This document shows, piece by piece, positions 1-8,155 of a DNA stretch of 49,230 nucleotides (positions within the stretch are counted from its first letter, which is position 1; every line of letters begins with the position of its first letter). Origin of the DNA: Streptococcus sp. M334 (GTDB lineage: Bacteria; Bacillota; Bacilli; Lactobacillales; Streptococcaceae); contig NZ_GL732486.1 in assembly GCF_000187745.1 (NCBI RefSeq), positions 827,553 to 876,782 on the forward strand, in the 5' to 3' direction. The translations under genes were made by a program, and so were the position numbers. The notes beneath the pieces are model-generated. The model worked only from the letters and a program-made list of their open reading frames with translations, had not been told where the DNA came from and did no database searches.

Positions 1-162
1 CTCTTTGCCTGGTTCCTGGGTACCTTTGGCTTCAACCTTTCCTGTATATGCTGCTTGTGGATCTTGAACTAAGGATTCGCCCTCTTTGCCTGGTTCCTGG
101 GTACCTTTGGCTTCAACCTTGCCAGTATATTCTGCTTGTGGATCTTGAACTAACGACTCACC
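1..162 (-). repeat. 81 bp tandem repeat in the zmpB-like gene
   Basis: The 39 bases at 1-39 recur nearly perfectly at 82-120, and the following bases match too: an 81 bp (27-codon) repeat, cut by the window edge. The protein units carry SLVQDPQA and YTGKVEAKG. Confidence 0.88.
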
Positions 163-774
163 TTTTTTACTGCTTGTATTGGTCTTAGACTTTGATTCTT
201 TAAAGTAACCAACATACTCATATCCTTCGATATAAATAACGCCTTCAGCCAAGCCCTCATGTGTAGAGGCTGAAATAGTTTGGTTATAAGAAAGCAATTC
301 TTTATTCTCAAATGCAAAGGCAGTAAAAGGTACAAAATTGCTGACTCCAATAGAGCTGATTAACAGAACCCCAAGTACTTTACTACGGTGTTTCTTGGAA
401 ACTAATAAAACCGCTATCGAGGCCGTTGCCAAGCCAAGACCTGCCAAGGCTAGCTCCTTACTTCCTGTATAAGGAAGTTGTTGACTGGTAGTCACTTTCT
501 TGCGATAAACTACATAAATAATATCTTCATCTTGAAATTCTGTTGGAACCTCATGATGAATCAGGGCTTTTTCAGACTCGGTCAATTCCTGCTCCGCTAA
601 ATAACGATAATGAACGTTATGAGCACCACCGACTTCATTGGCTTGAACCTTGTCTACTGAAAGGGTACCAGCACCAAAAAGGACGGCCCCGATGGCTACA
701 GGACCTACCCCAACAGTTAGCTTACGAATCGAATATTTTGTGATTTTTTCTAGTTGTTGTTTTGTTTTTTTCAT
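1..774 (-). CDS. zmpB: ZmpB-like M26 zinc metalloprotease, N-terminal part (partial)
   Basis: Only the first 258 codons are inside the window; the gene runs off the left edge, so the protease domain is not visible. The start is the ATG at 774, three bases after the preceding stop codon. Seen: a YSIRK-type signal (residues 14-46, ending KVQA), then LPYTG at residues 100-104 followed by two hydrophobic segments (about 107-125 and 133-151), then a hydrophilic stretch that enters a 27-residue tandem repeat (81 bp, two copies visible, motif SLVQDPQA / YTGKVEAKG). An LPxTG near the N-terminus followed by two membrane segments is the hallmark of streptococcal M26 metalloproteases (IgA1 protease, ZmpB). 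The order regulator-kinase-DUF436-protease matches the pneumococcal zmpB locus, so ZmpB is preferred over IgA1 protease. It would be a surface-anchored protease. Confidence 0.8.
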   Translation of the reverse strand, partial: MKKTKQQLEKITKYSIRKLTVGVGPVAIGAVLFGAGTLSVDKVQANEVGGAHNVHYRYLAEQELTESEKALIHHEVPTEFQDEDIIYVVYRKKVTTSQQLPYTGSKELALAGLGLATASIAVLLVSKKHRSKVLGVLLISSIGVSNFVPFTAFAFENKELLSYNQTISASTHEGLAEGVIYIEGYEYVGYFKESKSKTNTSSKKGESLVQDPQAEYTGKVEAKGTQEPGKEGESLVQDPQAAYTGKVEAKGTQEPGKE

Positions 775-776
775 TC

Positions 777-1340
777 TCACGACTTTCTGATAGAATCTTG
801 TGGATAGTGCGCACGCGCACCTCCAATTAATTTTGGACGACTAGCCAGTGCCGTTATGTGGGCATGGCCAATTTCTCTCAAAAGAGGGCGAATCGGAACC
901 TGAACATGCTTGACATGCATACCAATTGCAGTATCTCCGATATCCAATCCAGCATGAGCCTTGATAAATTCAACCTCAACTGGATCTTGCATAAACTTGA
1001 AGGCTGCTAACTGACCTGAACCTCCTGCATGAAGGGTAGGAAGGACACTGACCATTTCCAGACCAAACTGCTCTGCAACCTGACGTTCAACAACGAGGGC
1101 TCGATTGACATGTTCACAACCTTGAACAGCTAGATGAATTCCTTTTTCCTCTAAGATATCTAGGATGGTCTTCACAATGATTTCGCCAATTTCTTGGCTG
1201 GATTCCTTGCCAATCTGACCACCTATCACTTCACTAGAAGAAAGGCCCAAAACAAAGATGGATCCTTGCTTCAAATTGGCCTTTTCCAATACATCTTTTA
1301 CAATCTGGCTTGTTTCTCTTTGAATGTCTTTTTCCTTCAT
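777..1340 (-). CDS. DUF436 / UPF0340 (YwlG-like, TIGR01440) family protein
   Basis: This 187-residue cytoplasmic protein belongs to the UPF0340 family, whose function is not established. Recognisable family motifs are [10 protein letters not shown] near the N-terminus, [12 protein letters not shown] in the middle and [12 protein letters not shown] followed by [15 protein letters not shown] chose the ATG at 1340 over an in-frame ATG at 1361: it has an AGAGG ribosome site at good spacing, and the promoter at 1367-1395 would start transcription near 1360, inside the upstream ATG. The gene has its own promoter and lies between the zmpRS two-component genes and zmpB, ending three bases before the zmpB start, so the two are probably co-transcribed. 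Confidence 0.85.
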   Translation of the reverse strand: MKEKDIQRETSQIVKDVLEKANLKQGSIFVLGLSSSEVIGGQIGKESSQEIGEIIVKTILDILEEKGIHLAVQGCEHVNRALVVERQVAEQFGLEMVSVLPTLHAGGSGQLAAFKFMQDPVEVEFIKAHAGLDIGDTAIGMHVKHVQVPIRPLLREIGHAHITALASRPKLIGGARAHYPQDSIRKS

Positions 1341-1366
1341 ACTTAATACCTCTTTTGTCATTATCT

Positions 1367-1395
1367 ATCATATCGTTTTTTCTACGTTTTAGCAA
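1367..1395 (-). promoter_or_regulatory. Promoter for DUF436-zmpB
   Basis: On the minus strand a -35 TTGCTA (1390-1395) lies 17 bases from a -10 TATGAT (1367-1372). Predicted transcription begins near 1360. It gives the DUF436-zmpB pair a promoter separate from the regulator-kinase operon and is a natural target for the response regulator upstream. Confidence 0.6.
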
Positions 1396-1432
1396 GATAG
1401 ACAACCTAGAAAGCTTGCCCAATTACGCATAA

Positions 1433-1456
1433 AACTCCCAAAATTGACTGGGAGTT
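1433..1456 (-). terminator. Hairpin at the end of the histidine kinase gene
   Basis: Perfect 8 bp arms AACTCCCA / TGGGAGTT with an 8 base loop overlap the kinase stop codon and are followed on the minus strand by a short T run. It probably separates the two-component operon from DUF436-zmpB, though the weak T run suggests partial readthrough. Confidence 0.55.
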
Positions 1457-3146
1457 AGCTAGTTTCTATTCTATTTATGTATATTTTAACTGTCGTTCCT
1501 TTTTTGAGGGCAGAATCAATCTTCATCTGGTAATGTTCTCCAAAATGAAGTTTGAGCCGTTGGTCAACATTTTGAAGGCCAACTCCTCCACGCTTGAGTT
1601 GACTTTGACTACTATCGCCAGCAGCTTGGAAACCAACGCCATCATCCTCAATACGGATAACCAATCCTGAATCCTGTTTCTGGACAGAAACTCTAATATG
1701 TCCCTGACCTTCCTTTTCCTTAATGCCATGGTACAGGGCATTCTCTACTAAGGGTTGTAGGACCAGCTTGGGCAAGACTAGCTTATCAAAGGCAGGATTT
1801 TCATTAATCTCATATTCCAGCTTATCTCCATAACGTTGTTTCTGGATAAAGAGATACTGGCGGACATGATTGATTTCGTCGGGCAAGGAAATCAAGTCCT
1901 TGCCTTGATTGAGCGCCAAGCGGAAATAGGTCGCCAAGGACTTGGTCACTTGAACCACTCTCTGACTATCCTGAAATTCAGCCATCCAAATGATGGTGTC
2001 CAAGGTATTATAGAGGAAATGCGGATTAATCTGGCTTGATAAAGCTTGAAGTTGGTACTGACGGGTCGTTTCTTCCTGCCTGCGAATAGCTGCCATCAAC
2101 TGATCAATCTGATCCAACATGGCATTGAACTGGCGAGTCACCTCTCTCAGTTCATAGGCACCAGCCTCCTTGGCACGAAGATTCTGACCACCAGAAGCAA
2201 TCTCCAGCATGATTTCTCTCAAGTCATTCAGAGGAGCAATCCAGCGTTTAAGACTAAACCACACCAAGCAGAGACAGGCAAGAAGAGATGTGAAACTGGC
2301 TCCAAGCAAGGTCCACATGAGTTGACTCCGAACCTGGTCTAACTTCTCCAACGAAGACACACCAAGCACCGTCCAATCAGTTCCAGCAATCCTTTCCTGA
2401 CTGACGTAGGATTTGTGGTCTGGAGTATAACCCTGCCCTGTCTCAATGTAAGGTTTCATAGCCTCCATTTCGCTAGACGAACTATAAACCGTGTGTTGAG
2501 GATGGTAAACAAATTCATGGTTTTCATTGATGATAAAGGCAAAGCCCTGCTGCCCCAACTGGAGTTGGTTAAGATAGGCTTCCAGAGTTTCATAAGAAAT
2601 ATCCAAACGAAGCACGCCCAGATTAGCTCCCTTTGCATCAACAAGTTCTTGAGTGACAGAAATGACCCACTGACTATCTGATCTACGAGCTGGGGTCAAA
2701 ACTGGCATGGCTCCCTGATGAATAGCCTTTTGGTACCAATCCTCAGCCATCATATCAGAGGAAGTTTTCATCTGCACACTGTCATCTGTAGAAATAATCT
2801 GACCAGATTTAGTCACCAGCACAACAGTTTTCAAGTCCTGGTCTGCCTTCAAGATAGTCAAAAACAGATTTCGGATTCCCTTTACTCTGTCTTGACTGGG
2901 ATTCTCAGCATAGGCTAGGCCATCCGTCTGCTGGGTCAAACTAGTCGAGGTAGTTTCTAATTTTTTGATATAAGACTGGATAAAGTGGCTAGTTTGGCTA
3001 ATAGTCGTTTGGCTATTACTCTCAATGCTAGCCTCAATGGCCGAGGAACTAGATTGATAGTAGAAAGTCCCCACCACAGCTAGGAGAATGAGAAAAACCA
3101 GAAAGATGGAAATAACCATTCTGACTAGGAGAGAAGAACGTTTCAT
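1455..3146 (-). CDS. Sensor histidine kinase of two-component system 09 (ZmpS/HK09 type)
   Basis: A 563-residue membrane kinase of the YesM/LytS class. N-terminal membrane segment at about 9-29, an extracellular sensing region (about 30-270, Cache-like), a second membrane segment at about 276-297, a HAMP linker, a histidine-kinase domain with the motif SQINPHFLYN (phospho-accepting His 376) and a C-terminal ATPase domain with PLVENALYHG (Asn 469) and DDGVGF (501-506). Its ATG overlaps the regulator's stop codon (ATGA), so the two are translationally coupled. In pneumococcus the orthologous system TCS09 lies next to zmpB and has been linked to virulence and carbohydrate-dependent regulation; the ligand is not evident from the sequence. 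Confidence 0.88.
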   Translation of the reverse strand: MKRSSLLVRMVISIFLVFLILLAVVGTFYYQSSSSAIEASIESNSQTTISQTSHFIQSYIKKLETTSTSLTQQTDGLAYAENPSQDRVKGIRNLFLTILKADQDLKTVVLVTKSGQIISTDDSVQMKTSSDMMAEDWYQKAIHQGAMPVLTPARRSDSQWVISVTQELVDAKGANLGVLRLDISYETLEAYLNQLQLGQQGFAFIINENHEFVYHPQHTVYSSSSEMEAMKPYIETGQGYTPDHKSYVSQERIAGTDWTVLGVSSLEKLDQVRSQLMWTLLGASFTSLLACLCLVWFSLKRWIAPLNDLREIMLEIASGGQNLRAKEAGAYELREVTRQFNAMLDQIDQLMAAIRRQEETTRQYQLQALSSQINPHFLYNTLDTIIWMAEFQDSQRVVQVTKSLATYFRLALNQGKDLISLPDEINHVRQYLFIQKQRYGDKLEYEINENPAFDKLVLPKLVLQPLVENALYHGIKEKEGQGHIRVSVQKQDSGLVIRIEDDGVGFQAAGDSSQSQLKRGGVGLQNVDQRLKLHFGEHYQMKIDSALKKGTTVKIYINRIETS

Positions 3147-3880
3147 CGACCTTCCCCCTTCTTAAACTGACGAGGCGTCACACCCGCGATCTGTTTAAAG
3201 CGTTGGGTAAAATAGTTCATATCTTCAAAACCAACCTTTTCGGCTATCTCATAAATCTTTAAATTCGTGGTCAGAAGCAAGAGCTTGGCTTGTTTGACAC
3301 GTTCTCTCACCAGATAATCCTGAAAAGGGAGACCCAACTCTTTCTTAATCAAAGAACTCAGATAAGTCGGGCTAAAGCCCAAGTCACTGGCCAAGCTCTT
3401 TAAACTAAATTGACTATCAGCTAGATGAGACTGGATTTTCTGGGCCATATTTCCTTCAAACTTATCGGTTAATAAATCTTGTAACTGCTCTTCTTTCTCT
3501 TCCTTGTCTAGTTTTTGCTTTATTTTCCCCAACATTTCCTCAATATCCTGACGAGAAAAGGGTTTAAGCAGATAGTCATCCACACCAAGTTTGATAGCAG
3601 ACAAGGCATAATCAAAATCATCGTAGCCCGTTAAAAAGACCAGATGAACCTGAGGATAGGTTTCTCGGACCAGACTGGCCAACTGGATACCATTTAGCTG
3701 GGGCATGTTGATATCAGTTAAAACAATGTCTGGCACCTGCTTTTGAATCAGCTCCCAAGCCTGCCTTCCATTTTCAGCCTGACCAATGATTTCCATATCG
3801 TAGGCTGCTACATTGACCAGCTTGGTCAAGCCTTGTCTTACCAGATACTCATCTTCTACGATTAAGATTGTGTAGGTCAT
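3143..3880 (-). CDS. AraC-type response regulator of two-component system 09 (ZmpR/RR09 type)
   Basis: A 245-residue response regulator: receiver domain (about 1-120, acidic pair ED at 9-10, phospho-acceptor Asp 56 in LTDINMP, conserved Lys in DDYLLKPF) and a C-terminal AraC-type DNA-binding domain with two helix-turn-helix motifs, ending in the typical YFTQRFKQIAGVTPRQF signature. The start is the ATG at 3880, because the AAAGGAGAG ribosome site lies directly before it and overlaps the further-upstream ATG at 3898. It is the first gene of the regulator-kinase pair. Targets are not shown by the sequence, but zmpB downstream is the obvious candidate. Confidence 0.88.
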   Translation of the reverse strand: MTYTILIVEDEYLVRQGLTKLVNVAAYDMEIIGQAENGRQAWELIQKQVPDIVLTDINMPQLNGIQLASLVRETYPQVHLVFLTGYDDFDYALSAIKLGVDDYLLKPFSRQDIEEMLGKIKQKLDKEEKEEQLQDLLTDKFEGNMAQKIQSHLADSQFSLKSLASDLGFSPTYLSSLIKKELGLPFQDYLVRERVKQAKLLLLTTNLKIYEIAEKVGFEDMNYFTQRFKQIAGVTPRQFKKGEGR

Positions 3881-3909
3881 GCTTCTCTCCTTTGTCACTT
3901 ACTAGTATC

Positions 3910-3915
3910 AGTATA
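3910..3915 (-). promoter_or_regulatory. -10 element for the regulator-kinase operon
   Basis: A TATACT hexamer on the minus strand lies 30 bases before the regulator start, with predicted transcription start near 3903. No good -35 is visible, which would fit an activator-dependent promoter. This is inferred from spacing only. Confidence 0.4.
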
Positions 3916-3950
3916 GCAAAATTCTCCTCTAACTGCTTAAGAAAGGTAAC

Positions 3951-5063
3951 TTAATCGACATAATCTAGTAAATAAGCGTAGCCTTTTTCTTCCATTTGGT
4001 CTTTAGGAATAAAGCGGATAGAAAGACTATTGATACAGTAGCGTAAGCCCCCCTTGTCCTGTGGACCGTCCGTAAAGACATGGCCAAGGTGAGAATCTCC
4101 CACTCGACTTCTTACTTCCATACGCGTCATATTGTAGGACTTATCTTCCTTGTAAGTGGCAACATCGGGACTGATTGGTTGGGTGAAACTAGGCCAGCCA
4201 CAACCAGACTCGAACTTGTCTTTTGATGAAAAGAGGGGTTCGCCAGTTGCCACATCGACATAGATACCGGATTCGAATTTATCCCAGTAGCGGTTTGAAA
4301 AAGCTCGTTCTGTTTGATTTTTCTGAGTGACTGCATACTCCTCAGGTGATAAGGTCTTTTTCAATTCCTCATCACTTGGTTTTGGATATTTGCTGGCATC
4401 GATGACAGGATAGGTCGCCTGATTGACATTGATATGGCAGTAGCCATTTGGATTTTTCTTGAGATAGTCTTGGTGGTAATCCTCAGCCACTACAAAATTC
4501 TGCAAGGCCTCCTTTTCAACTGCTAGAGGTTGATCGTATTTCTTAGCAACTTCATCAAAAACTTGGTTAATCACCTCTAAATCCTTGTCATCTGTGTAAT
4601 AAACACCCGTACGGTACTGGGTTCCCACATCATTTCCTTGTTTATTTTTGCTGATTGGATTGATAATGCGGAAATAATGAAGCAGGATTTCCTTGAGGGA
4701 AATTTGATTGGCATCATAAGTAACATGGACAGTCTCCGCATGACCTGTTTGGTTAATCAATTCGTACTTAGTTGTTTCCCCTCTACCATTTGCATAACCT
4801 GATACGGCATCTGTCACACCGGGAACGCGTGAGAAATATTCCTCAACTCCCCAGAAACAACCTCCAGCCAGATAAATGTCGTGCAAGTCTGCATCTTTAC
4901 TCACTTTTGTTTTTTTCACTGTTTTTCCTCCTTGGCTAACTGATGCCTTCTCAATTTGCGAGCTATCTGTCTGCCCTGCATTTCGCATCAATAGAAAATA
5001 GAAACCGGTTATGGCTAGGAAAAAGATTCCTGTCAAGACAAACAATTTTACTTTATCATTCAT
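3951..5063 (-). CDS. msrAB2: Membrane-anchored methionine sulfoxide reductase MsrA-MsrB fusion (MsrAB2)
   Basis: A 370-residue fusion that repairs both S- and R-methionine sulfoxide in exported proteins. An N-terminal hydrophobic anchor (about 6-26) is followed by an MsrA domain with the catalytic GGCFWG (Cys 69) and an MsrB domain with SGCGWPSF and the catalytic [11 protein letters not shown] (Cys 343). The usual zinc-binding CxxC of many MsrB domains is absent (SHLGHVF in its place), so this is a zinc-free type. It is last in the ccdA2-etrx2-msrAB2 operon, where the thioredoxin-like lipoprotein and its membrane electron donor are known in pneumococcus to reduce MsrAB2. It starts 9 bases after the etrx2 stop. 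Confidence 0.93.
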   Translation of the reverse strand: MNDKVKLFVLTGIFFLAITGFYFLLMRNAGQTDSSQIEKASVSQGGKTVKKTKVSKDADLHDIYLAGGCFWGVEEYFSRVPGVTDAVSGYANGRGETTKYELINQTGHAETVHVTYDANQISLKEILLHYFRIINPISKNKQGNDVGTQYRTGVYYTDDKDLEVINQVFDEVAKKYDQPLAVEKEALQNFVVAEDYHQDYLKKNPNGYCHINVNQATYPVIDASKYPKPSDEELKKTLSPEEYAVTQKNQTERAFSNRYWDKFESGIYVDVATGEPLFSSKDKFESGCGWPSFTQPISPDVATYKEDKSYNMTRMEVRSRVGDSHLGHVFTDGPQDKGGLRYCINSLSIRFIPKDQMEEKGYAYLLDYVD

Positions 5064-5072
5064 GGTCTTTCT

Positions 5073-5636
5073 CTACCCCACTTCTTTCAATGTTTTTAAA
5101 ATCATATTCTTATCCATAAAGCCTGGTTGCGTTTTGACCAGCTTGCCTTCCTTGTCTATAAAGGCTTGAGTTGGGTAAGAACGAACGCCATAACTTTCCA
5201 AAAGTTTTCCTGATGAGTCAATTAGAACTGGGAAATTTTTATAATCCAAACCCTTGTACCAGTTCTTAAAGTCTGCTTCAGCTTGTTCACCCTTGTGTCC
5301 AGGAGACACCACTGTCAAGACCACAAAATCATCACCAGCATCCTTAGCAATTTCATCTGTATCTGGAAGGCTAGCTAGACAGATGGAACACCAAGAAGCC
5401 CAGAATTTGAGATAGATTTTCTTACCCTTATAATCAGACAAGCGGTAGGTCTTGCCATCTACTCCTGTCAATTCAAAATCAGCAACTGCCTGACCTTTAG
5501 TCGCAGTTTGCGAACTGACTTGTTCTGTTTTGGTTTGCTCCTTCATAGTAGATTCGTCTGACATATTTTTAGCCGAACAGGCTGCCAAACAACAGATTGA
5601 GCCTATTCCAAGGAGACATGTTTGCCATTTTTTCAT
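5073..5636 (-). CDS. etrx2: Surface thioredoxin-like lipoprotein Etrx2 (TlpA/ResA family)
   Basis: A 187-residue lipoprotein with a signal peptide ending in the lipobox LAAC (lipidated Cys 20), a Ser/Thr/Gln-rich linker and a TlpA-like thioredoxin fold whose active site is WCSIC (Cys 83 and Cys 86), with the cis-proline region at SYPTQAF. The start is the ATG at 5636, which has a GAGAGG ribosome site; a TTG at 5657 would overlap ccdA2 and spoil the signal peptide. It passes electrons from CcdA2 to the MsrA and MsrB domains encoded next in the operon. Confidence 0.92.
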   Translation of the reverse strand: MKKWQTCLLGIGSICCLAACSAKNMSDESTMKEQTKTEQVSSQTATKGQAVADFELTGVDGKTYRLSDYKGKKIYLKFWASWCSICLASLPDTDEIAKDAGDDFVVLTVVSPGHKGEQAEADFKNWYKGLDYKNFPVLIDSSGKLLESYGVRSYPTQAFIDKEGKLVKTQPGFMDKNMILKTLKEVG

Positions 5637-5649
5637 TTCTTCTTCCTCT

Positions 5650-6360
5650 CTATTCAAATAATGTAGTCAAAATGGAAGCATTTCCCAAAAGCACCAAGAT
5701 TCCCATCACGATAATGAGGAAACCACCTACTTTTTTGAGGGTTCCGAGGTAGGGATGAAGTTTTCGGAAATGTTTCAAAACATAGCTGGAGGCAAGAGCT
5801 AGAAGCAAGAATGGTAGTGCTAGACCCAGCGTATAGATTAACATGAGACCAGCTCCCTGCCAAGCTCCTGAACCACCTGAAGCAGCTAAAGCCAAAACAG
5901 AGCCCAGAACCGGTCCCACACAAGGCGTCCAAGCAAAACTAAAGGTTAATCCCAGTAAAAATGCCTGACTATAGCCCTTACCCTTTTGCCCCTGCCTCTG
6001 TAATTGTAGCCTTCTTTCCTTGTAAAGTCCCTGAAAATGTAAGACTTCCATCTGGTGTAAGCCCAAGAGAATGATAACCGCACCCGTCACATACTGAAAC
6101 CAAGAAGCATAAAGCAAATTGCCTAAAAAACCAGCTCCATAGCCTAGTAAAATAAAAACAAAGGAAATCCCTATTATAAAAGCTAGAGTTCGCAATAAAC
6201 TGACAAGTGAGATTGAAAATTTGCCACTAGAAGCCTGAGCACCATCTTTGTCATCCAGTAAGACTCCTGCATAGACCGGTAACAAAGGTAAAATACAAGG
6301 AGAAAAGAAGGAAAGAATTCCAGCAAGAAAAACACTGATAAAAAAGATAATATTATCCAT
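5650..6360 (-). CDS. ccdA2: CcdA/DsbD-type membrane thiol-disulfide transporter CcdA2
   Basis: A 236-residue polytopic protein with about six membrane helices that moves reducing equivalents from cytoplasmic thioredoxin across the membrane. The two essential cysteines lie in FSPCILPLLPVY (Cys 22) and AWTPCVGPVLG, each followed by the conserved proline turn of this family. A strong GGAGG ribosome site precedes the ATG at 6360. It is the first gene of the ccdA2-etrx2-msrAB2 operon, with a -10 TATAAT at 6393-6398. Confidence 0.93.
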   Translation of the reverse strand: MDNIIFFISVFLAGILSFFSPCILPLLPVYAGVLLDDKDGAQASSGKFSISLVSLLRTLAFIIGISFVFILLGYGAGFLGNLLYASWFQYVTGAVIILLGLHQMEVLHFQGLYKERRLQLQRQGQKGKGYSQAFLLGLTFSFAWTPCVGPVLGSVLALAASGGSGAWQGAGLMLIYTLGLALPFLLLALASSYVLKHFRKLHPYLGTLKKVGGFLIIVMGILVLLGNASILTTLFE

Positions 6361-6392
6361 TGCCTTCCTCCATTCTTTGATTTGATAGGACT

Positions 6393-6398
6393 ATTATA
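6393..6398 (-). promoter_or_regulatory. -10 element for the ccdA2 operon
   Basis: A perfect TATAAT on the minus strand lies 33 bases before the ccdA2 start. The -35 is poor (TGTTTT at the expected distance). Confidence 0.5.
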
Positions 6399-6481
6399 GC
6401 CCCAAAACTCCAGAAAAAACAGGGACAATGATAGGGAAAAATAGGAATTTAATCAGGTTATTTAGAATTCTTGCACAAAAA

Positions 6482-6500
6482 AGCCAGACAAGGTCTGACT
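6482..6500 (-). terminator. Terminator after the GNAT gene
   Basis: A stem of 8 bp with one mismatch (AGTCAGAC / GTCTGGCT on the minus strand) and a three-base loop is followed by a run of six T. It separates the GNAT gene from the ccdA2 operon. Confidence 0.75.
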
Positions 6501-6524
6501 TTAATAGAAACAGAAAAAAACTCA

Positions 6525-7073
6525 CTAGTCTTCCCTACTTATCTGATAATAAATAAGATCTGCAAGATAACCTTTTCTCTCTACACCATTGGTAATGGTT
6601 TTTAAATAGGACATTCCAGCCTTCTCCATAACACGACCTGAAGCTGGATTGAGACTGACATATCGTGCTCTAACTTTTTGAAAGCCTGCTTGAGTAAAAC
6701 AAAAATCTAAGACAGTTTTTAAGGCCTCTGTCATCATCCCAAGTCCCCAGTAAGCCTTGCCTAAAACATAGCCAATTTCACAAGAAGAATCGTTCTCATC
6801 CATTTCAACGATGCTGATATCTCCTATCACTTGCTCAGGATTTTCTTTGAGACAAATAGCCCATTTGTAATAGTTGGGATTTGTATAGGAGGCAACCCAG
6901 TTACGAATCGAATTTCTAGTCACCTCGACATCAGGATGGGGATCCCAGGTGACATAGGTCAGATTCTCAGCGGATGAAGCCCAATTCTGAAACATGGCTT
7001 CTGCATCACTTTCCACAAATCTTCGCAAGGTTAAACGCTCTGTCTGTAATATTTGTGTACCAATAGATTTCAT
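6525..7073 (-). CDS. GNAT acetyltransferase, RimJ/RimL type
   Basis: A 182-residue acetyltransferase. The N-terminal TERLTLRRFVESDAE is the typical opening of the RimJ/RimL subfamily, and the acetyl-CoA binding region is ...CEIGYVLGKAYWGLGMMTEAL, with the late motif SGRVMEKAGM. Members acetylate N-terminal amino groups or small molecules; the substrate here is unknown. It has a GAGG ribosome site and sits alone between the nadE-side hairpin array and the ccdA2 operon. Confidence 0.82.
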   Translation of the reverse strand: MKSIGTQILQTERLTLRRFVESDAEAMFQNWASSAENLTYVTWDPHPDVEVTRNSIRNWVASYTNPNYYKWAICLKENPEQVIGDISIVEMDENDSSCEIGYVLGKAYWGLGMMTEALKTVLDFCFTQAGFQKVRARYVSLNPASGRVMEKAGMSYLKTITNGVERKGYLADLIYYQISRED

Positions 7074-7140
7074 GATGCTACCTCACTTTCTGATAGATAA
7101 TTCTCTGTCCAATCTCCATTGAAACTTGTTTTGCTGTTGA

Positions 7141-7340
7141 ATTTCAAGGCTCAAGCTAAAAAGGTCCCCCGGACCTTCTTCGCTTTCTCATTTCTAGGCT
7201 CAGGGTAAAAACCTCCACTGGAGGTTTTTCTTGCTTTTTAATTTCAGGGCAAGAAGCTAAAAAGGTCCCCCGGACCTTCTCTCACTTTCTTATTTCAAGG
7301 TGAGAGGCTGAAAACCTCCACTGGAGGTTTTCACTCCCAA
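7141..7340. repeat. Array of four ~50 bp hairpin cassettes (alternating A-B-A-B)
   Basis: Four units start at about 7141, 7190, 7241 and 7292. Each begins with a version of ATTTCAAGGCTC, then a purine-rich spacer, a short GC-rich stem with flanking A and T runs, then a CTTTCT-like spacer. Stems alternate: AAGGTCC-CCC-GGACCTT (7161-7177 and 7262-7278) and AAAACCTCCA-C-TGGAGGTTTT (7207-7229 and 7311-7331). The last stem abuts the nadE stop codon and can act as its terminator. The same cassette design recurs after rpsR at 37770-37915. Confidence 0.8.
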
Positions 7341-8155
7341 AAGTCATCAAATACGGTAATTGGTAGGTGGCGTTTGTGTTGGCCTTTGTGCCACCAGTTT
7401 TCGATAGTCGCTTGGGCTTCTGGGCTAATTTTTTTGCATTCTAGGTAGTCGTCAATCTCTTCATAAGTTACTCCGAGAGCTACTTCGTCAGCCAAACCTG
7501 GTTTGTCTTCTTCTAGGTCTGCTGTTGGGATTTTTTCATAAAGGGCTGGGTCTGCACCAAGTTCCTGCAAGAGTTGTTTTCCTTGACGTTTATTAAGACG
7601 GAAAAGGGGTAAAATATCCGCACCACCGTCACCAAACTTGGTAAAGAAACCTGTGATATTTTCCGCAGCGTGGTCTGTTCCAATGACCGCTCCGCTATGG
7701 GAACCTGCAAGGGCATACTGAGCAATCATACGGCAACGTGCCTTGATATTCCCCTTGTTGAAGTCTGAAACAGGGCTTCCTGTCGCTTCAACCGCTGCTG
7801 TCATGGCATCAGCTGATTCCTTGATATTAACGACTAAACTGATGTCTGGCTGGATGAAGGCTAGGGCTTTTTGAGCATCTGCTTCATCGGCTTGTACTCC
7901 ATAAGGCAGGCGGACAGCAATAAATTTGTAACTATCGTCGCCCGTCTCTGCTCGCAGTTCTTCCATAGCTAATTGGGCCAATCGACCTGCTAAGGTTGAG
8001 TCTTGTCCCCCAGAAATCCCTAGTACAAAGGTCTTTAGGAAGGGATGTTTTTTCAGGTATCTTTTTAAGAAATCAATAGAACGACGGATTTCTTCCTGGG
8101 CATCAATCACTGGTTTCACGCCCAGCTCTTGGATAATCGTTTCTTGCAAACTCAT
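7331..8155 (-). CDS. nadE: Ammonia-dependent NAD+ synthetase
   Basis: A 274-residue NadE that converts deamido-NAD to NAD+ using ATP and ammonia in the last step of NAD synthesis. The ATP pyrophosphatase P-loop is [13 protein letters not shown] (about 46-58), and the [23 protein letters not shown] region (given here as [13 protein letters not shown] and KFGDGGADI) is the conserved substrate and metal site. Length and motifs match the glutaminase-less bacterial form. Its ATG overlaps the pncB stop (ATGA), so the salvage pair is translationally coupled. Confidence 0.95.
   Translation of the reverse strand: MSLQETIIQELGVKPVIDAQEEIRRSIDFLKRYLKKHPFLKTFVLGISGGQDSTLAGRLAQLAMEELRAETGDDSYKFIAVRLPYGVQADEADAQKALAFIQPDISLVVNIKESADAMTAAVEATGSPVSDFNKGNIKARCRMIAQYALAGSHSGAVIGTDHAAENITGFFTKFGDGGADILPLFRLNKRQGKQLLQELGADPALYEKIPTADLEEDKPGLADEVALGVTYEEIDDYLECKKISPEAQATIENWWHKGQHKRHLPITVFDDFWE

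Noticed and set aside
7141..7340. Possible CRISPR array (regular ~50 bp spacing)
   Set aside because: Units are alike along their full length, with hairpins and A/T runs, and lack unique spacers or cas genes nearby.
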